Part shown: in pieces, positions 49,147-59,856 of the stretch
Layout of the letters: every line of letters starts with the position of its first letter
Numbering within the stretch: the first letter of the stretch is position 1
From: Scatosoma sp045643825
GTDB lineage: Bacteria; Bacillota; Clostridia; Christensenellales; Borkfalkiaceae
Assembly (NCBI GenBank): GCA_045643825.1
Contig: JAZRFV010000086.1
Span: 1 to 64,000, forward strand
DNA: 64,000 nucleotides
Reading direction: 5' to 3'
Made by a program: the position numbers and the translations under genes
The notes under the pieces: model-generated
The model's input: only the letters and a program-made list of their open reading frames with translations
Told to the model about the DNA's origin: nothing
The model's database searches: none

Positions 49147-51288
49147 ATGAAAAAAATTATCACTTCCCTCTTGGTAGGCGCAACCGTATGCGCGGCAGTC
49201 GTTCCCTTCAGCGGAATGATCAGCGCAAAGGCTGGCGAAAAGCAAACGGTGTTCTTGGATGAACAATTCGGTCAAGACGCTTTAGATCAGGCAAAATGGA
49301 CGGTCAACGGTGACTCGGTAGAATTGTTTGCTGATAAGGAAACCGGTTATTTGAATATGCCCCGTAACCTCGAAGCTGGTCACGTAGGGATCAAGAACGA
49401 AATCAAGAACCTTGATTATATGCAGTTCGACCTCAAATTCCTTTCCAAGAAATGGATGGCACTTTACTTCAAACCCGAAGAAAAGACGACCTTGGGCGAC
49501 TACGCACCCGAAATGTTCATGAACATGGCAGGCAATGCAGAATTCTCCTCTGATAATTTGAAATTCAGCTACAGCTCGGCCACCATCAACGCAACGATGG
49601 GTGAGTGGATGACGATGAAGTTCAAGAGAACGAGCGCCACGACGATGGACCTTTACGTGTGCGAACGCGGAGGCGACATCGACAGCGTAACCCCCGTAAC
49701 CATCACCATCAAGAATGCAAAAGCAAACTTTGACAGCTTCTACTTCGCAATCGCAGGGGAAGGCGGTCAGGATTTCAGCATCGATAACCTCATCATTAGA
49801 TCGGATACGGTAAACTTTGAAGAAAGATTTTACAGCGGTAGCGTAAACGATAACCTTAAACCCTACGGTGCGGCTTATGACATTATCAACCCCGACAGCT
49901 CGTTGACTTTCAACGCGTCGAAGACGGGCGAAGGTGTAACCCACGTAAACCCTGTAAAAGAGGAAACGAGCATCATCGAAGACCTCGATATCATGAAGAC
50001 GAAGTTCATGGTTTCCTTCGCAAATGCACAGGCGGGCGACTCCGTTGTTTATGCATTCGGTATCGATGAAGGAAAGACGTTCGAAGACGATTCCTATGCG
50101 GTGGTAATGGAAAAGGACGGCGTTTCCCTTATCTGCAACGAGGAAAATGCGCAGATTTACCTTATCGATAAGGTGGAAATGAGCCTTGTGAATCCAACGG
50201 AAGTACAGGTCGTTGCGAACAAGAGCGGTGAAATTTCCCTTTATATCAACAATGAAATGGTAGGCAGCAGCGACGCGATGGCTGACGGTGCTTACTATGC
50301 AGGTAACTTTGGTTTCTATGCGGCAAGCGACAACGCGGGCTCGATTTCCGTGGACACGGTAAGAACGGTAACCAAGTTCTACAAGGTGCCCGTAACCAAG
50401 TCGGTATCCCACAACTTCTCTAATAATTTCTTCGGCAACGAAGGGTATGAGGATTTCGTTGTAAACGCACACAGCGGTGACAAGGGTATCTACGTAAAAG
50501 ACGGTAAGCTCGTATTTGATAACGTTGCGGACGATGCATATTTCGGCGCTGCTTACGAATATGACAACTTCATTTTGGACTACAAGCTTTGCAGCGTAAA
50601 GGTTGGTGAAAATGCAACCGCCGAAAACAAGTGGTTAGGCCTTGACATCGGTAGAAGCGTTGCTGGTAAAACCTTGTACGGTACCCACTTTATGTTGGCG
50701 TACACCATCGTTCCTACGGAAGCATCGGTTGGTGTTTGGGCGTATGCGCACGACACCTCTGAATTGAACGGGAACGAACTCAATAAGAGCATCGTACACA
50801 ACAAGAAAATCCCTGCGGAATACTTTGAAGCTATTCAATACGACGACGTAACCAAGATGGAATCCGAGGTAAGTGAAAAGGATGCGCTTTGTGTACGCTA
50901 CGTTGCGGAAAACGGCACGGTAAGAATGTACCTCAAGAGAGCATGCGATCCCGAATACGAACTTTACGCAACGATTTCCGGTGTGGATACGACGGGTTAC
51001 GTAACCCTCAACGTTACGGGTTGGACGACCTTGAAGATTGACGATTTCACGATGTCGAATATTTCGGGCGTATACGTAAACGCAGATACCTACGCACCTG
51101 AAACGGTTATTAAGGATAACAAGATTGTTGTTTACGAAAACAACGTAACCGATCCCCTTGCGTTTGAAGAAGTACAGGCGAATACGGAAAGCGGTTGTAA
51201 GTCGGTTGCTCCTGCAACCTTGTGCGCACTTCCTTTGCTTGCAGGGGTTGCGTTTGTAAAGAAAAATAGAAAGGACGAGGACCAATAA
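49147..51288 (+). CDS. secreted surface protein with lectin-like domains and C-terminal anchor
   Basis: A 713-residue protein. The signal peptide ends near residue 29 (GMISAKAGE). Two or three concanavalin/LamG-like domains follow, each with sandwich strands such as YMQFDLKFLSKKWMALYFKP and EVQVVANKSGEISLYINNEM. The C-terminus has a membrane helix (SVAPATLCALPLLAGVAFV) and a basic tail KKNRKDEDQ, a sorting-like anchor without LPXTG. It probably binds or presents glycan at the cell surface for the transporter around it. AAAAGGAG precedes the ATG; the stop overlaps the next start. No catalytic residues are claimed. Confidence 0.7.
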   Translation: MKKIITSLLVGATVCAAVVPFSGMISAKAGEKQTVFLDEQFGQDALDQAKWTVNGDSVELFADKETGYLNMPRNLEAGHVGIKNEIKNLDYMQFDLKFLSKKWMALYFKPEEKTTLGDYAPEMFMNMAGNAEFSSDNLKFSYSSATINATMGEWMTMKFKRTSATTMDLYVCERGGDIDSVTPVTITIKNAKANFDSFYFAIAGEGGQDFSIDNLIIRSDTVNFEERFYSGSVNDNLKPYGAAYDIINPDSSLTFNASKTGEGVTHVNPVKEETSIIEDLDIMKTKFMVSFANAQAGDSVVYAFGIDEGKTFEDDSYAVVMEKDGVSLICNEENAQIYLIDKVEMSLVNPTEVQVVANKSGEISLYINNEMVGSSDAMADGAYYAGNFGFYAASDNAGSISVDTVRTVTKFYKVPVTKSVSHNFSNNFFGNEGYEDFVVNAHSGDKGIYVKDGKLVFDNVADDAYFGAAYEYDNFILDYKLCSVKVGENATAENKWLGLDIGRSVAGKTLYGTHFMLAYTIVPTEASVGVWAYAHDTSELNGNELNKSIVHNKKIPAEYFEAIQYDDVTKMESEVSEKDALCVRYVAENGTVRMYLKRACDPEYELYATISGVDTTGYVTLNVTGWTTLKIDDFTMSNISGVYVNADTYAPETVIKDNKIVVYENNVTDPLAFEEVQANTESGCKSVAPATLCALPLLAGVAFVKKNRKDEDQ

Positions 51289-52784
51289 TGAAAAGAAAAA
51301 TTGCAATAGCATTATCGTCGTTTTTGCTGGCAACCTCGCTTTGTGGGTGCAAGGGCAAGAAGGAGGTTGAAATCCCCGTATTTGCCGACAGCGAAGGCGT
51401 AATCTTTACTGCGTATTCGGGCCCTACCGTTGAAAACTGGAGTGGTGGTTCGAAGAACGTAAGCACCCTTACCGATGAGCATTTCCAAAAATTCGTTGAT
51501 GCAGGTTTTAGTCGTTTGATCGCTATCCACGAAGGCGCGCGCGTTCGTGGTACGACCAAGGAATACACGGATGCAAGTGGTAACCTCGTTTACGACACCG
51601 AGGAGTTGATCGCGGACAACATCCGCCGTGCGGAAGAAGACGCCTTGAGGGTGTTGGAGTTGGCGGAAAAATACAACGTAAAATACTACGTACGAGATTG
51701 GGCGTTCTACGATATGGCAAACACGACAACGTGGAAATTGTGGCAGGCGTACGACACCCGTGAAAAGTATGAAGAATTGCTTCGTCAATTGTTCAGCGAA
51801 GACAACAAGTATATCCATTCTTCCGCATACTGCGGTAACTTCGGCCGTGACGAGCCTGGTGTTGACCAGTTTGAACGCTTGAAATGGCAAATCGAAATTT
51901 ACGACGAAATTATGGCGGAACGTGGTGTAGATGGGGAATTCCTTTTGAACTTGTTGCCCAGCTACGGTGGTATGACCAGCTACGGCGGCGTTACCTACAA
52001 TCAATACATCGACAGATACTTTGAAGAGCTTGCTCCTTTGCTTGGCTATGCTTGCTACGACTTCTACCCCTTCAAGGGTACGGCAGACGGTTCCAGCCAA
52101 ATGAAGAGCAGCTACGCATCCAACCTTGCGGTTATGGCAAATAAGTGCAAGGAAGGGGATTACGAGCTTCGTACCTTCGTACAAACGGGCGGCGACTTCA
52201 CGGGCTTGCGTGATTTGACCAGTATCGGCGATTTCCGTTTGCAGGTATATATGAACTTGGCATTTGGCTCCCGTCAAATGACCTATTACGAGTATGGTAC
52301 CTTTAAGTCTCAATCCGAAGGGGAATTCGGTTTGATTAACCTTCAGGACGGTACCTACAACTATACCTACGATATGGCGAAGACGGTTAACAACGAGGTG
52401 CACGCATTTGAAGACGCGTACATGAGCTTCAAGTGGGACAACGTAATGTGCTTCTCGGCATTGCCCGCAGGTAAGATTAACCCGAAATTTAAGGAAGTTC
52501 CTTACAGCTTAAAAGAACATCCTCGTATCGCAAACGTAGATTACCAAGAAGATACTTTGATCGGTACCTTCAAGGATGCGGAAGGCAGAGATGCATTCAT
52601 GCTTGTAAACTACAACGATCCTTTCTTCAACCAAAACAACGAAGTAACGATCCAGTTCAAGGATGCAAGGGCGCTTTTGATGTATCGTTTCGGTCAGGAA
52701 GAAGTGGTGTACTTGCCCAAGAGTGGTAAATATACCTTCAAGCTTTATCCCGGCGAAGGTAGATTCATCATTCCTTTGGCGTAA
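51288..52784 (+). CDS. putative glycoside hydrolase-like lipoprotein (TIM barrel)
   Basis: A 498-residue lipoprotein with lipobox (SLCGC). The mature part alternates strands and helices as in a TIM barrel: SRLIAIHEGARVRG, NVKYYVRDWAFYDM, LLNLLPSYGGMTSYGGVTY, GYACYDFYPFKG, ELRTFVQTGG, MNLAFGSRQMTYYEYGTF. The ending looks like a small beta-sandwich (ARALLMYRFGQEEVVYLP). The pattern recalls GH42/GH5-like enzymes encoded in CUT1 loci. Acid/base and nucleophile candidates (Glu in RDEPGVDQFE, Glu in YYEYG) are suggestions only. It sits between the surface protein and the binding lipoprotein. Confidence 0.6.
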   Translation: MKRKIAIALSSFLLATSLCGCKGKKEVEIPVFADSEGVIFTAYSGPTVENWSGGSKNVSTLTDEHFQKFVDAGFSRLIAIHEGARVRGTTKEYTDASGNLVYDTEELIADNIRRAEEDALRVLELAEKYNVKYYVRDWAFYDMANTTTWKLWQAYDTREKYEELLRQLFSEDNKYIHSSAYCGNFGRDEPGVDQFERLKWQIEIYDEIMAERGVDGEFLLNLLPSYGGMTSYGGVTYNQYIDRYFEELAPLLGYACYDFYPFKGTADGSSQMKSSYASNLAVMANKCKEGDYELRTFVQTGGDFTGLRDLTSIGDFRLQVYMNLAFGSRQMTYYEYGTFKSQSEGEFGLINLQDGTYNYTYDMAKTVNNEVHAFEDAYMSFKWDNVMCFSALPAGKINPKFKEVPYSLKEHPRIANVDYQEDTLIGTFKDAEGRDAFMLVNYNDPFFNQNNEVTIQFKDARALLMYRFGQEEVVYLPKSGKYTFKLYPGEGRFIIPLA

Positions 52785-52824
52785 GACGAAATCTTAAAAA
52801 ATTAAACCTTTAGGAGGGTAAATT

Positions 52825-54315
52825 ATGATAAAAATGAAACAAGTAGTGGCGGCGTCCTTGGCTGCTGTCAGCGCTCTTTCTATCGCTTCCTGCGGTAAGG
52901 GTATGAAGGACAAATACGGCAACGAAGGCAGTGCAAACGCTACGTTGGAACTGCTTATCAACGAAAATGCAACCACGACGATTGAATTCGGTTACTTGGC
53001 TGCAGGTTTCGGTGAAGATCCCTATATCGCGGTTGCAAATGCATACATGAAAAAGCACCCCGAAGTACAAATCATGACCTATTCCAACCCCGAAATCAAC
53101 GGTGCGTTGAACACGATTATGATCCCCAACTCCTCGGAAGGCTTATCGGATATCTATTCCATCCGTGACGAGGGCTCGATCAAGACCTGGGCAAAGCAGG
53201 GCTTGGTAGAATCCTTGGACGGCATTATGGCAAGCCAAACGCAGGACGGCAGAACGATGGCGGAAAGCATGACGGAAGCGGCTGCATCGGCTATCAAATT
53301 CGGCGACAGCGTTTACGCTGTACCCGAATACAGCAACGTAACGGGCTTTGTTTACAACGCAAGCTTGTTCAAGCAATACGGTTGGCAAATCCCCAACACC
53401 ACGAAGGAATTGAAAGACCTTTGCGAAAAGATCGTTGCGGACACCAACGGTTCGGTATCGCCTATTATCTGGTGTAAGGATGCGGACGGTTACCTCTACT
53501 TCGGCGCTGAAAACTGGATTTCCCAGCACGCAGGTCTTCAAAACATGGAAAACTTCTACGCGATGGGCGACGTAAGCGTATACGGTCAAGGTGAAAACTC
53601 CTTGTACAGCTCTAAAAAGCTCGCGCTTGAAAACACGCAGGCGTTCTTCACCCCTGGCAATGGTTGGTGCTATCAGGGTTCCCGTACGGAATACTTCATG
53701 GACGCACAAAGAAAGATCATGAAGGGCGAATGCGCGATGATGCTCAACGGTTCTTGGTTTGAAAACGAAATGCACCTTGAGTTCAGCGATGAAAAGTATA
53801 AGGACGTAGAAATCGGTATGTTCCCCGTACCCGAAATGTCGGATGCGGCAGGCAACGTATTGAGAGCACCTGGTTACACGACGGTAGATAATAAGCGCGT
53901 GCTTACCTCTTCCTTCGGTGCATACTACTTCATCCCTGCAAACGCTCCTAACAAGGAAGCGGCAAAGGATTTCCTTTTGTTCCTTTCCTCGGAGGAAGGC
54001 TGTAAGGAATATACGAAATACTCCAACGCAGTAAGACCTTTTATCTACGATTACTCGGTTGATTCTGAAGTATACGGTGCAGTAAGCACCTTCGGTAAAT
54101 CGGTATTGAAGGTAGCATCCGAAAACTACTTGTACGCGCCCGTATTCAACAGCGTATTGGGTGTAATCGGTAAAGGCCGTCTTTGGGCTTTGGATTACAG
54201 ACCGGAATCGATGCTCGTTGCACAAAACCCTGAAACGGTAGATGCATTGATGAAAGCGGAAGATGCACAGGCAAAGGCAAAGTGGAACGACTGGATGACC
54301 GAAGCAACGAAATAA
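52825..54315 (+). CDS. sugar ABC transporter substrate-binding lipoprotein
   Basis: A 496-residue solute-binding protein. A lipoprotein signal ends at LSIASCGKG. The mature protein has the family-1 pattern: AVANAYMKKHPEVQIMTYSN, TGFVYNASLFKQYGWQIPNT, GECAMMLNGSWFENE and SFGAYYFIPANAPNKEAAKD, all usual for CUT1 oligosaccharide-binding proteins. It delivers sugar to the two permeases encoded at 47307-49105. TTAGGAGGG precedes the ATG. A stable hairpin (CCCAACGGAG/CTCCGTTGGG) follows, which may set its expression above that of the next gene. Confidence 0.9.
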   Translation: MIKMKQVVAASLAAVSALSIASCGKGMKDKYGNEGSANATLELLINENATTTIEFGYLAAGFGEDPYIAVANAYMKKHPEVQIMTYSNPEINGALNTIMIPNSSEGLSDIYSIRDEGSIKTWAKQGLVESLDGIMASQTQDGRTMAESMTEAAASAIKFGDSVYAVPEYSNVTGFVYNASLFKQYGWQIPNTTKELKDLCEKIVADTNGSVSPIIWCKDADGYLYFGAENWISQHAGLQNMENFYAMGDVSVYGQGENSLYSSKKLALENTQAFFTPGNGWCYQGSRTEYFMDAQRKIMKGECAMMLNGSWFENEMHLEFSDEKYKDVEIGMFPVPEMSDAAGNVLRAPGYTTVDNKRVLTSSFGAYYFIPANAPNKEAAKDFLLFLSSEEGCKEYTKYSNAVRPFIYDYSVDSEVYGAVSTFGKSVLKVASENYLYAPVFNSVLGVIGKGRLWALDYRPESMLVAQNPETVDALMKAEDAQAKAKWNDWMTEATK

Positions 54316-54329
54316 TTTAAGGTATTTAT

Positions 54330-54359
54330 CCCAACGGAGTGGATAACCGCTCCGTTGGG
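54330..54359 (+). terminator. hairpin between binding-protein and repeat-lipoprotein genes
   Basis: CCCAACGGAG and CTCCGTTGGG form a 10-bp stem. The following sequence is not T-rich, so it is probably an RNA-stabilising or attenuating hairpin rather than a full stop. Confidence 0.5.
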
Positions 54360-54394
54360 TGAAAATGATAAGGATAATATTTAAGGAGGAAATT

Positions 54395-57300
54395 ATGAAA
54401 ATTTGGAAAAAGACAATGATGTTGGCGATGTGTATTGCTTTGTCGGCAGGTATTACTGCTTGTGGTACTAATGGCAACGACAGCACCTCTCAAACGAGCA
54501 GTGTAACCGCGCCTACGAGTGAGAGCACGCCTGAAAGCACGGCTCCTGAAAGCACGGGCAGTGAAGAGGGCGGTAAAGAGGAAGAAAAGACCGTTTATTA
54601 CAGCATTACCTTTAAACAGGACGGCGAAAAAGACGTTGTTAAGAAAGTGGAAGAAGGAAAGGCTTTGACCAGCATCCCTAACCCCAAAGCAAAAACGGGT
54701 TACACCGTTGCTTGGGACGTGACGGATTTCTCGAACCTTACCGCAGATATGACGGTAAACGCAGTTGCTACGCCTAACGCATACACCGTAACCTACGATG
54801 CAAACGGCGGTACGGTTGCAAGCGCAACGGCAGAATTTACCTTTGACGCAGCTTACACCTTGGCGGAACCCACCAAAGATGGCTACACCTTCGCGGGTTG
54901 GATGAATGGTGAAACCCCCGTAGCTGCAACGGGTACCTGGACGACGGCAAGCAACGTAACGTTGGTTGCTACCTGGACGGCAAACACCTATACGGTTACC
55001 TATGATGCAAACGGCGGTACGGTTGCAGACGCAACCGCTGACGTTGTTTACGGCTCCGCTTACACCTTGGCAGAACCTACGAAAGCAGGCTACACCTTCG
55101 CAGGCTGGATGAATGGTGAAACTCCTGTGGCTGCAACGGGTAACTGGGCAATCGCTGAAAACGTGACCTTGGTTGCTGCCTGGACGGCAAACACCTATAC
55201 GGTTACTTATGATGCAAACGGCGGTACGGTTGCAAGCGCGACGGCAGAGGTTACCTTCGGCGACGACTATACCTTGGCTGAACCCACCAAAGCAGGCTAC
55301 ACCTTCGCTGGTTGGATGAACGGTGAAACCCCCATTACGGCTACTGGTAAGTGGGCAATCGCTGAAAACGTAACGTTGGTTGCTACTTGGACGGCAAACA
55401 CCTATAAGGTAACCTTTGACGCTGACGGCGGTAAGGTAGATATGGAAGGTGCTTCCTACACCTATGGCTCTGAATACAGCTTGCCTACCCCTAAGAAGGA
55501 CGATTACAACTTCGTTGCTTGGACCTACAAGGGCAATGCAGTAGATATGAACGGCAAATGGGCCATCGCTGAAGACGTAACCTTGGTTGCTACGTGGGCT
55601 GAAAAGGATAAATGCGTTATCATTTTCCAACAGGAAGGCTACGACGATATCAAGAAAGAAGTTATCATTGGTAACGAATTGAAAGATATTCCTGCACCCG
55701 CTGAGAAAGAAGGTTACACCATCGTTTGGGATACCACCGATTTCTCGAAGATTGAAGGCAATATGACGGTTAAAGCGGTTGCTACGGCAAACAAATACAC
55801 CGTTAAATACGATGCAAACGGCGGTGCAGCTGGAAAAGAATCTGACACCTTCGTATTCGATGCAGAATATATGCTTGCAGAAGCGAAGTGTATTGGCTAC
55901 AAGTTCTTGGGTTGGGAAATCAACGGTGAGCTCGTAGATATGAAGGGCGATGCTTGGAAGATCGCAAAAGACGTAACCGCAGTTGCAAAATGGCAAAAGA
56001 TTCACACCGTAACCTTCGTACAAGAAGGCTGTGAAAACATCGTGAAGGAAGTTCTTGACGGCGAAGCTTTGAAGGATATTCCTCAGGTAACGGAAAAGAC
56101 GGGTTACACCATCGTTTGGGAAGATGCTGATTTCTCGAAGATTGGCAATGATATGACGATTAAGGCAATTGCTACGGCAAACGGCTACGTAATTACTTAC
56201 AACGCAAACGGCGGTACGGCTACGAAAGAAACGCAGGACGTAACGTTTGATGCAGAATACACGGTTGCAGAAGCTACCCGTGAAGGCTACACCTTCGGTG
56301 GTTGGTATATCGAAGGCACCGATACGAAGGTAGAAGGCGGCGTTTGGACGATGGCTAGCGACGTAACGTTGGTTGCGAAGTGGAACATCGTAGAAGGCGA
56401 ATATTCGATGAAGTATAACTTCAACGTAACGGACGAAAAGGTTACGCAAATCACGAAGAAAGCATACGCAGGCGGCAGCAAGGTAACCTTCAAGTACTAC
56501 ATCCCCGCAGGTACGACCACGGGTTGGTGGGGTATTGCATGGCATACCGATCCTACGAAGGCAGACAATTACCACACGGCTGGTATTAAGGATGCGATCG
56601 GCTATATCTCTTTGAGCACGGCAACGGGCGAATGGTTGGTTGCTGAATTCACCCTTCCTGAAGGCGGCGAATATTACCTCTATTTCGGTAGTGAATTTGA
56701 CGGCGCGAAGTGGCAGCTTGACGGTGCAAATTCCTATGCACTTATCGACGATTTCAAGATTGGCGATACGGTTGAAAACTTCAACAAGGGCATTGACGAA
56801 TCTATCTTCGCTGAAAACGTACCTGGCGGTATCTCGGTTGGCGACGGTTATGTGAAACCTGTTATTTCTGGCGAATATTCGATGAAGTACAACTTCAATA
56901 TGTCGGATAGTGCAGTTACGCAAATCACGAAGCAGGCTTATGCAGGCGGCAGCAAGGTATCCTTCAAGTATTACATCCCTGAAGGTACGGTAACCAGCTG
57001 GTGGGGTATTGCATGGCATACCGATCCTTCGATGGCAAATAACTACCACGCAGGTGGCGCTGAAAATCCCATCGGTCGCATTGACTTGAGCAAGATTGTA
57101 GGTGCTTGGACGGACATTGAATTTACGCTTCCCGAAGGTGGCCCTTACTACCTCTATTTCGGTAGTGAAAAGGGTGATAGCCACGGTCGTTGGCAGTTGG
57201 ATGGTGAAAACTCCTACGTACTCATCGACGACTTCAAGGTTGGCGACGTAACCGAAACCTTCAACAGCGGTATCGAAGAAAGTATCTTTGAAGAAAAGAT

Positions 57301-59740
57301 TCCTGGCGGTATCACCCTCGGCGATGGTTATGTGAAACCTTCTATCTCGGGTGAATATGCTGCGAAGATCGTTGTGGATCAAATTAAGAGCGATGCTGGT
57401 ACCGCAACCTTTGTTACGAAAGAAAAATACAGTGCAGGTAGCACCGTTTCCTTCAAATACTTCGTACCCACCGATGCAACCAGTGCTTGGTTTGCAGTTT
57501 GTGCAGTAGACGATCCTAACGATACGAATATTTATCATAACTGGGCTTGGCATTTTGATGAAGCAACCAAGGGCGATTGGGTTACGGTAACCTTTACCAT
57601 CGATAAGGATGCATATCTCCACTTTGCAGGCTCCGTAGGCGATTGGGGCAAAAAAGACGATCCTCAAACCGAAGGTTATATCTTGATCGACGAATTCACC
57701 ATCACGAACGGTGACGTAGTGGTTAAGGAAGACTTTAATAAGGGCCTTGAAGACAGCATCTTCAACGTAAACGGCGGCGGTATTTCCCTTGAAGCAGGTT
57801 GGGAAAAGCTCAACGGCGAATTTGGTGCAAAGATTTACGGCGATAAGATTTCTTCGACCGCAACGACGCCTACCTTCATCACGAAGGAAGCGTACACCTT
57901 CACCGAAACTACGACGGTTACCTTCGACTACTACATGTCGGGCAACACGAATAGCAAGTGGTGGATTTTGGGTTGGACGAACGATCAAAAGACCGCAGAT
58001 ATCTACGCACACGTTGAAAACAACAAAGAAAACAACGATGGTAGAGATTTGCCTACCGGCGTTCAAGATCAATGGGCAACCGCAACGGTAGAAATCCCTG
58101 CAGGTACCTGGTACTTCTACATTGCTATGGCGAAGGGCGAATGGTCTGGCGGTCACGTTATCGTAGATAACTTCCAGATTGGTGACATTTACACGGAAAC
58201 CTTCAACAGCGGTATCGAAGAAAGTATCTTCACGGTAAGTCCTTTCAGTAGCCACCACGCAGCAATTGAACTTGCTGATGGTTACACCGAAAACGTAACC
58301 CCTGACGTTCCTGATACTCCCGTTGTTCCCGATGCACCTGAAATTGGCGAATATGCGGCGAAAGTATACGTTGACAAAATCGGCGGTTCGGATGGCAAAG
58401 CGGCATTCATCACGAAGGAAAAATATGCAGCAGGTAGCGAAGTAAGCATTAGATACTACGTACCCGCTGACGTAACCTCGAACTGGCTTGCAATTTGCGG
58501 TCCTACGGATGCAGGTAACACCAGCGTTTATGACAACTGGTTGTGGCAAAGCTCCGACTACGTGAAGGGGGCTTGGGCAAGCGTTACCTTCACCTTGAAG
58601 GAAGATTGCTACATTCAAATCGGTGGTGCAGTAGGCGATTGGGGTAACAAAGACGAACCCAAGACTAAAGGCTACGTATTGTTTGACGACCTTACCGTAA
58701 ATGGTGAAGTGGTTGAAAACTTCAACAAGGGCTTGGAAAACAGCGTATTTAACGTAAATACCGCAAACGCAGTTGAACTTGCTGACGGTTACGTTGAAGC
58801 AGTTGTCGAAGAAGGCGAATATGCAATGAAGTATATCTTCGGTGCAAGTGGCGACGTTTCGCAGATTACGAAGAATGCATATCCTGGCGGTAGCAAGGTT
58901 TCCTTTAGATATTACATCCCCGAAGGGACAACGGTTGGCAACTGGTGGGGTATTGCATATAAGAACACCAAAGAGGGGATTAGCATTTATGATGCGGCTG
59001 GTTCCAGTAAGTACAATCTTGGCAAGACCATTGGTGAATGGGTATATGTAGAATTTACCTTACCTGAAGGTGATAATTACTACCTCTATTTTGGTGGCCC
59101 TATGGGAGAATGGAAGGATGCAAATGGTGGCAACGCTTACGTCCTTATCGATGACTTTACCGTAGGTAGCGAAACGGAAAACTTTAACAAAGGTTTAAAA
59201 GAAAGCATCTTCGAAGTATTGGTTGATGGTGCTGTTACGGAAGGCGAAGGCTTTGTACCCGCTCCTCAAGGTGCGAAAATTATGTTGACCAGTATCAGCG
59301 GTACGGCTACTACTCCTTCCTTCATCACGGCTAACTCGCACAGCGGCGTTGCAACCGTTACCTTCGATTGCTACATCACGGGTAACCCCGATGGTAAGTG
59401 GTGGGCATTCTCTTGGACGAACGATAAGGCAAATGCAAACATCTATGCATTTAACAACAACGATAAATGTACGGAAAATAACAACGGTAAAGGCTTGACG
59501 ACGGACGGTCAGGATGCTTGGCAGACCATCACCGTTGAAATCCCTGAAGGCGAATGGTATTTCTTCATCGCAGGTGAAAAGGGTCAATGGGGTGAAGGCT
59601 ACGTTATCCTTGACAACATCGTGTTCAAAGATGCAGAAGGTAACGTAATCGCAACCGAAAACTTTGACGAAGGCTTCGTTGTTTTTGAAAACAACAGAGC
59701 AAGCTCGATTTCCCTTGTAGAAGGTAAAACCGAAGCGTAA
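54395..59740 (+). CDS. giant repeat lipoprotein with InlB-type B-repeats and seven jelly-roll-like modules
   Basis: A 1,781-residue surface lipoprotein (lipobox ITAC) with a Ser/Thr/Pro/Glu linker. Residues about 70-670 hold InlB-B/Flg_new repeats (YTVTYDANGGTV, GYTFAGWMNGET, NVTLVATW), near-identical in three neighbouring copies. The rest consists of seven modules of about 130-150 residues that start GEYSMKY or GEYAAK and contain AGGSKV.FKYYIPEGT, WWGIAWHTD, YYLYFGS and a closing ENFNKGIDESIF. They resemble carbohydrate-binding jelly rolls. There is no C-terminal anchor. AAGGAGG precedes the ATG at 54395. The setting suggests glycan capture for the neighbouring transporter; the ligand is unknown. 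Confidence 0.78.
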   Translation: MKIWKKTMMLAMCIALSAGITACGTNGNDSTSQTSSVTAPTSESTPESTAPESTGSEEGGKEEEKTVYYSITFKQDGEKDVVKKVEEGKALTSIPNPKAKTGYTVAWDVTDFSNLTADMTVNAVATPNAYTVTYDANGGTVASATAEFTFDAAYTLAEPTKDGYTFAGWMNGETPVAATGTWTTASNVTLVATWTANTYTVTYDANGGTVADATADVVYGSAYTLAEPTKAGYTFAGWMNGETPVAATGNWAIAENVTLVAAWTANTYTVTYDANGGTVASATAEVTFGDDYTLAEPTKAGYTFAGWMNGETPITATGKWAIAENVTLVATWTANTYKVTFDADGGKVDMEGASYTYGSEYSLPTPKKDDYNFVAWTYKGNAVDMNGKWAIAEDVTLVATWAEKDKCVIIFQQEGYDDIKKEVIIGNELKDIPAPAEKEGYTIVWDTTDFSKIEGNMTVKAVATANKYTVKYDANGGAAGKESDTFVFDAEYMLAEAKCIGYKFLGWEINGELVDMKGDAWKIAKDVTAVAKWQKIHTVTFVQEGCENIVKEVLDGEALKDIPQVTEKTGYTIVWEDADFSKIGNDMTIKAIATANGYVITYNANGGTATKETQDVTFDAEYTVAEATREGYTFGGWYIEGTDTKVEGGVWTMASDVTLVAKWNIVEGEYSMKYNFNVTDEKVTQITKKAYAGGSKVTFKYYIPAGTTTGWWGIAWHTDPTKADNYHTAGIKDAIGYISLSTATGEWLVAEFTLPEGGEYYLYFGSEFDGAKWQLDGANSYALIDDFKIGDTVENFNKGIDESIFAENVPGGISVGDGYVKPVISGEYSMKYNFNMSDSAVTQITKQAYAGGSKVSFKYYIPEGTVTSWWGIAWHTDPSMANNYHAGGAENPIGRIDLSKIVGAWTDIEFTLPEGGPYYLYFGSEKGDSHGRWQLDGENSYVLIDDFKVGDVTETFNSGIEESIFEEKIPGGITLGDGYVKPSISGEYAAKIVVDQIKSDAGTATFVTKEKYSAGSTVSFKYFVPTDATSAWFAVCAVDDPNDTNIYHNWAWHFDEATKGDWVTVTFTIDKDAYLHFAGSVGDWGKKDDPQTEGYILIDEFTITNGDVVVKEDFNKGLEDSIFNVNGGGISLEAGWEKLNGEFGAKIYGDKISSTATTPTFITKEAYTFTETTTVTFDYYMSGNTNSKWWILGWTNDQKTADIYAHVENNKENNDGRDLPTGVQDQWATATVEIPAGTWYFYIAMAKGEWSGGHVIVDNFQIGDIYTETFNSGIEESIFTVSPFSSHHAAIELADGYTENVTPDVPDTPVVPDAPEIGEYAAKVYVDKIGGSDGKAAFITKEKYAAGSEVSIRYYVPADVTSNWLAICGPTDAGNTSVYDNWLWQSSDYVKGAWASVTFTLKEDCYIQIGGAVGDWGNKDEPKTKGYVLFDDLTVNGEVVENFNKGLENSVFNVNTANAVELADGYVEAVVEEGEYAMKYIFGASGDVSQITKNAYPGGSKVSFRYYIPEGTTVGNWWGIAYKNTKEGISIYDAAGSSKYNLGKTIGEWVYVEFTLPEGDNYYLYFGGPMGEWKDANGGNAYVLIDDFTVGSETENFNKGLKESIFEVLVDGAVTEGEGFVPAPQGAKIMLTSISGTATTPSFITANSHSGVATVTFDCYITGNPDGKWWAFSWTNDKANANIYAFNNNDKCTENNNGKGLTTDGQDAWQTITVEIPEGEWYFFIAGEKGQWGEGYVILDNIVFKDAEGNVIATENFDEGFVVFENNRASSISLVEGKTEA

Positions 59741-59779
59741 GCTTTTGGCAAAGTAGCAAAACTATAAAATAGTTAGTAT

Positions 59780-59818
59780 GACGCCCCGTGCGTTTTCACA
59801 CGGGGCGTCAAATACTAT
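59780..59818 (+). terminator. terminator after the repeat lipoprotein gene
   Basis: GACGCCCCGTG and CACGGGGCGTC form an 11-bp stem, followed by AAATACTATTTTAC. Confidence 0.7.
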
Positions 59819-59856
59819 TTTACAAGGACAATTTTACTCTATAAAATCAAAATGAT

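Noticed and set aside
54326..58618. 1,430-codon open frame on the minus strand inside the repeat lipoprotein gene
   Set aside because: It is antisense to highly repetitive, codon-biased DNA; repeats keep all frames open. It has no ribosome site, signal or recognisable motif.
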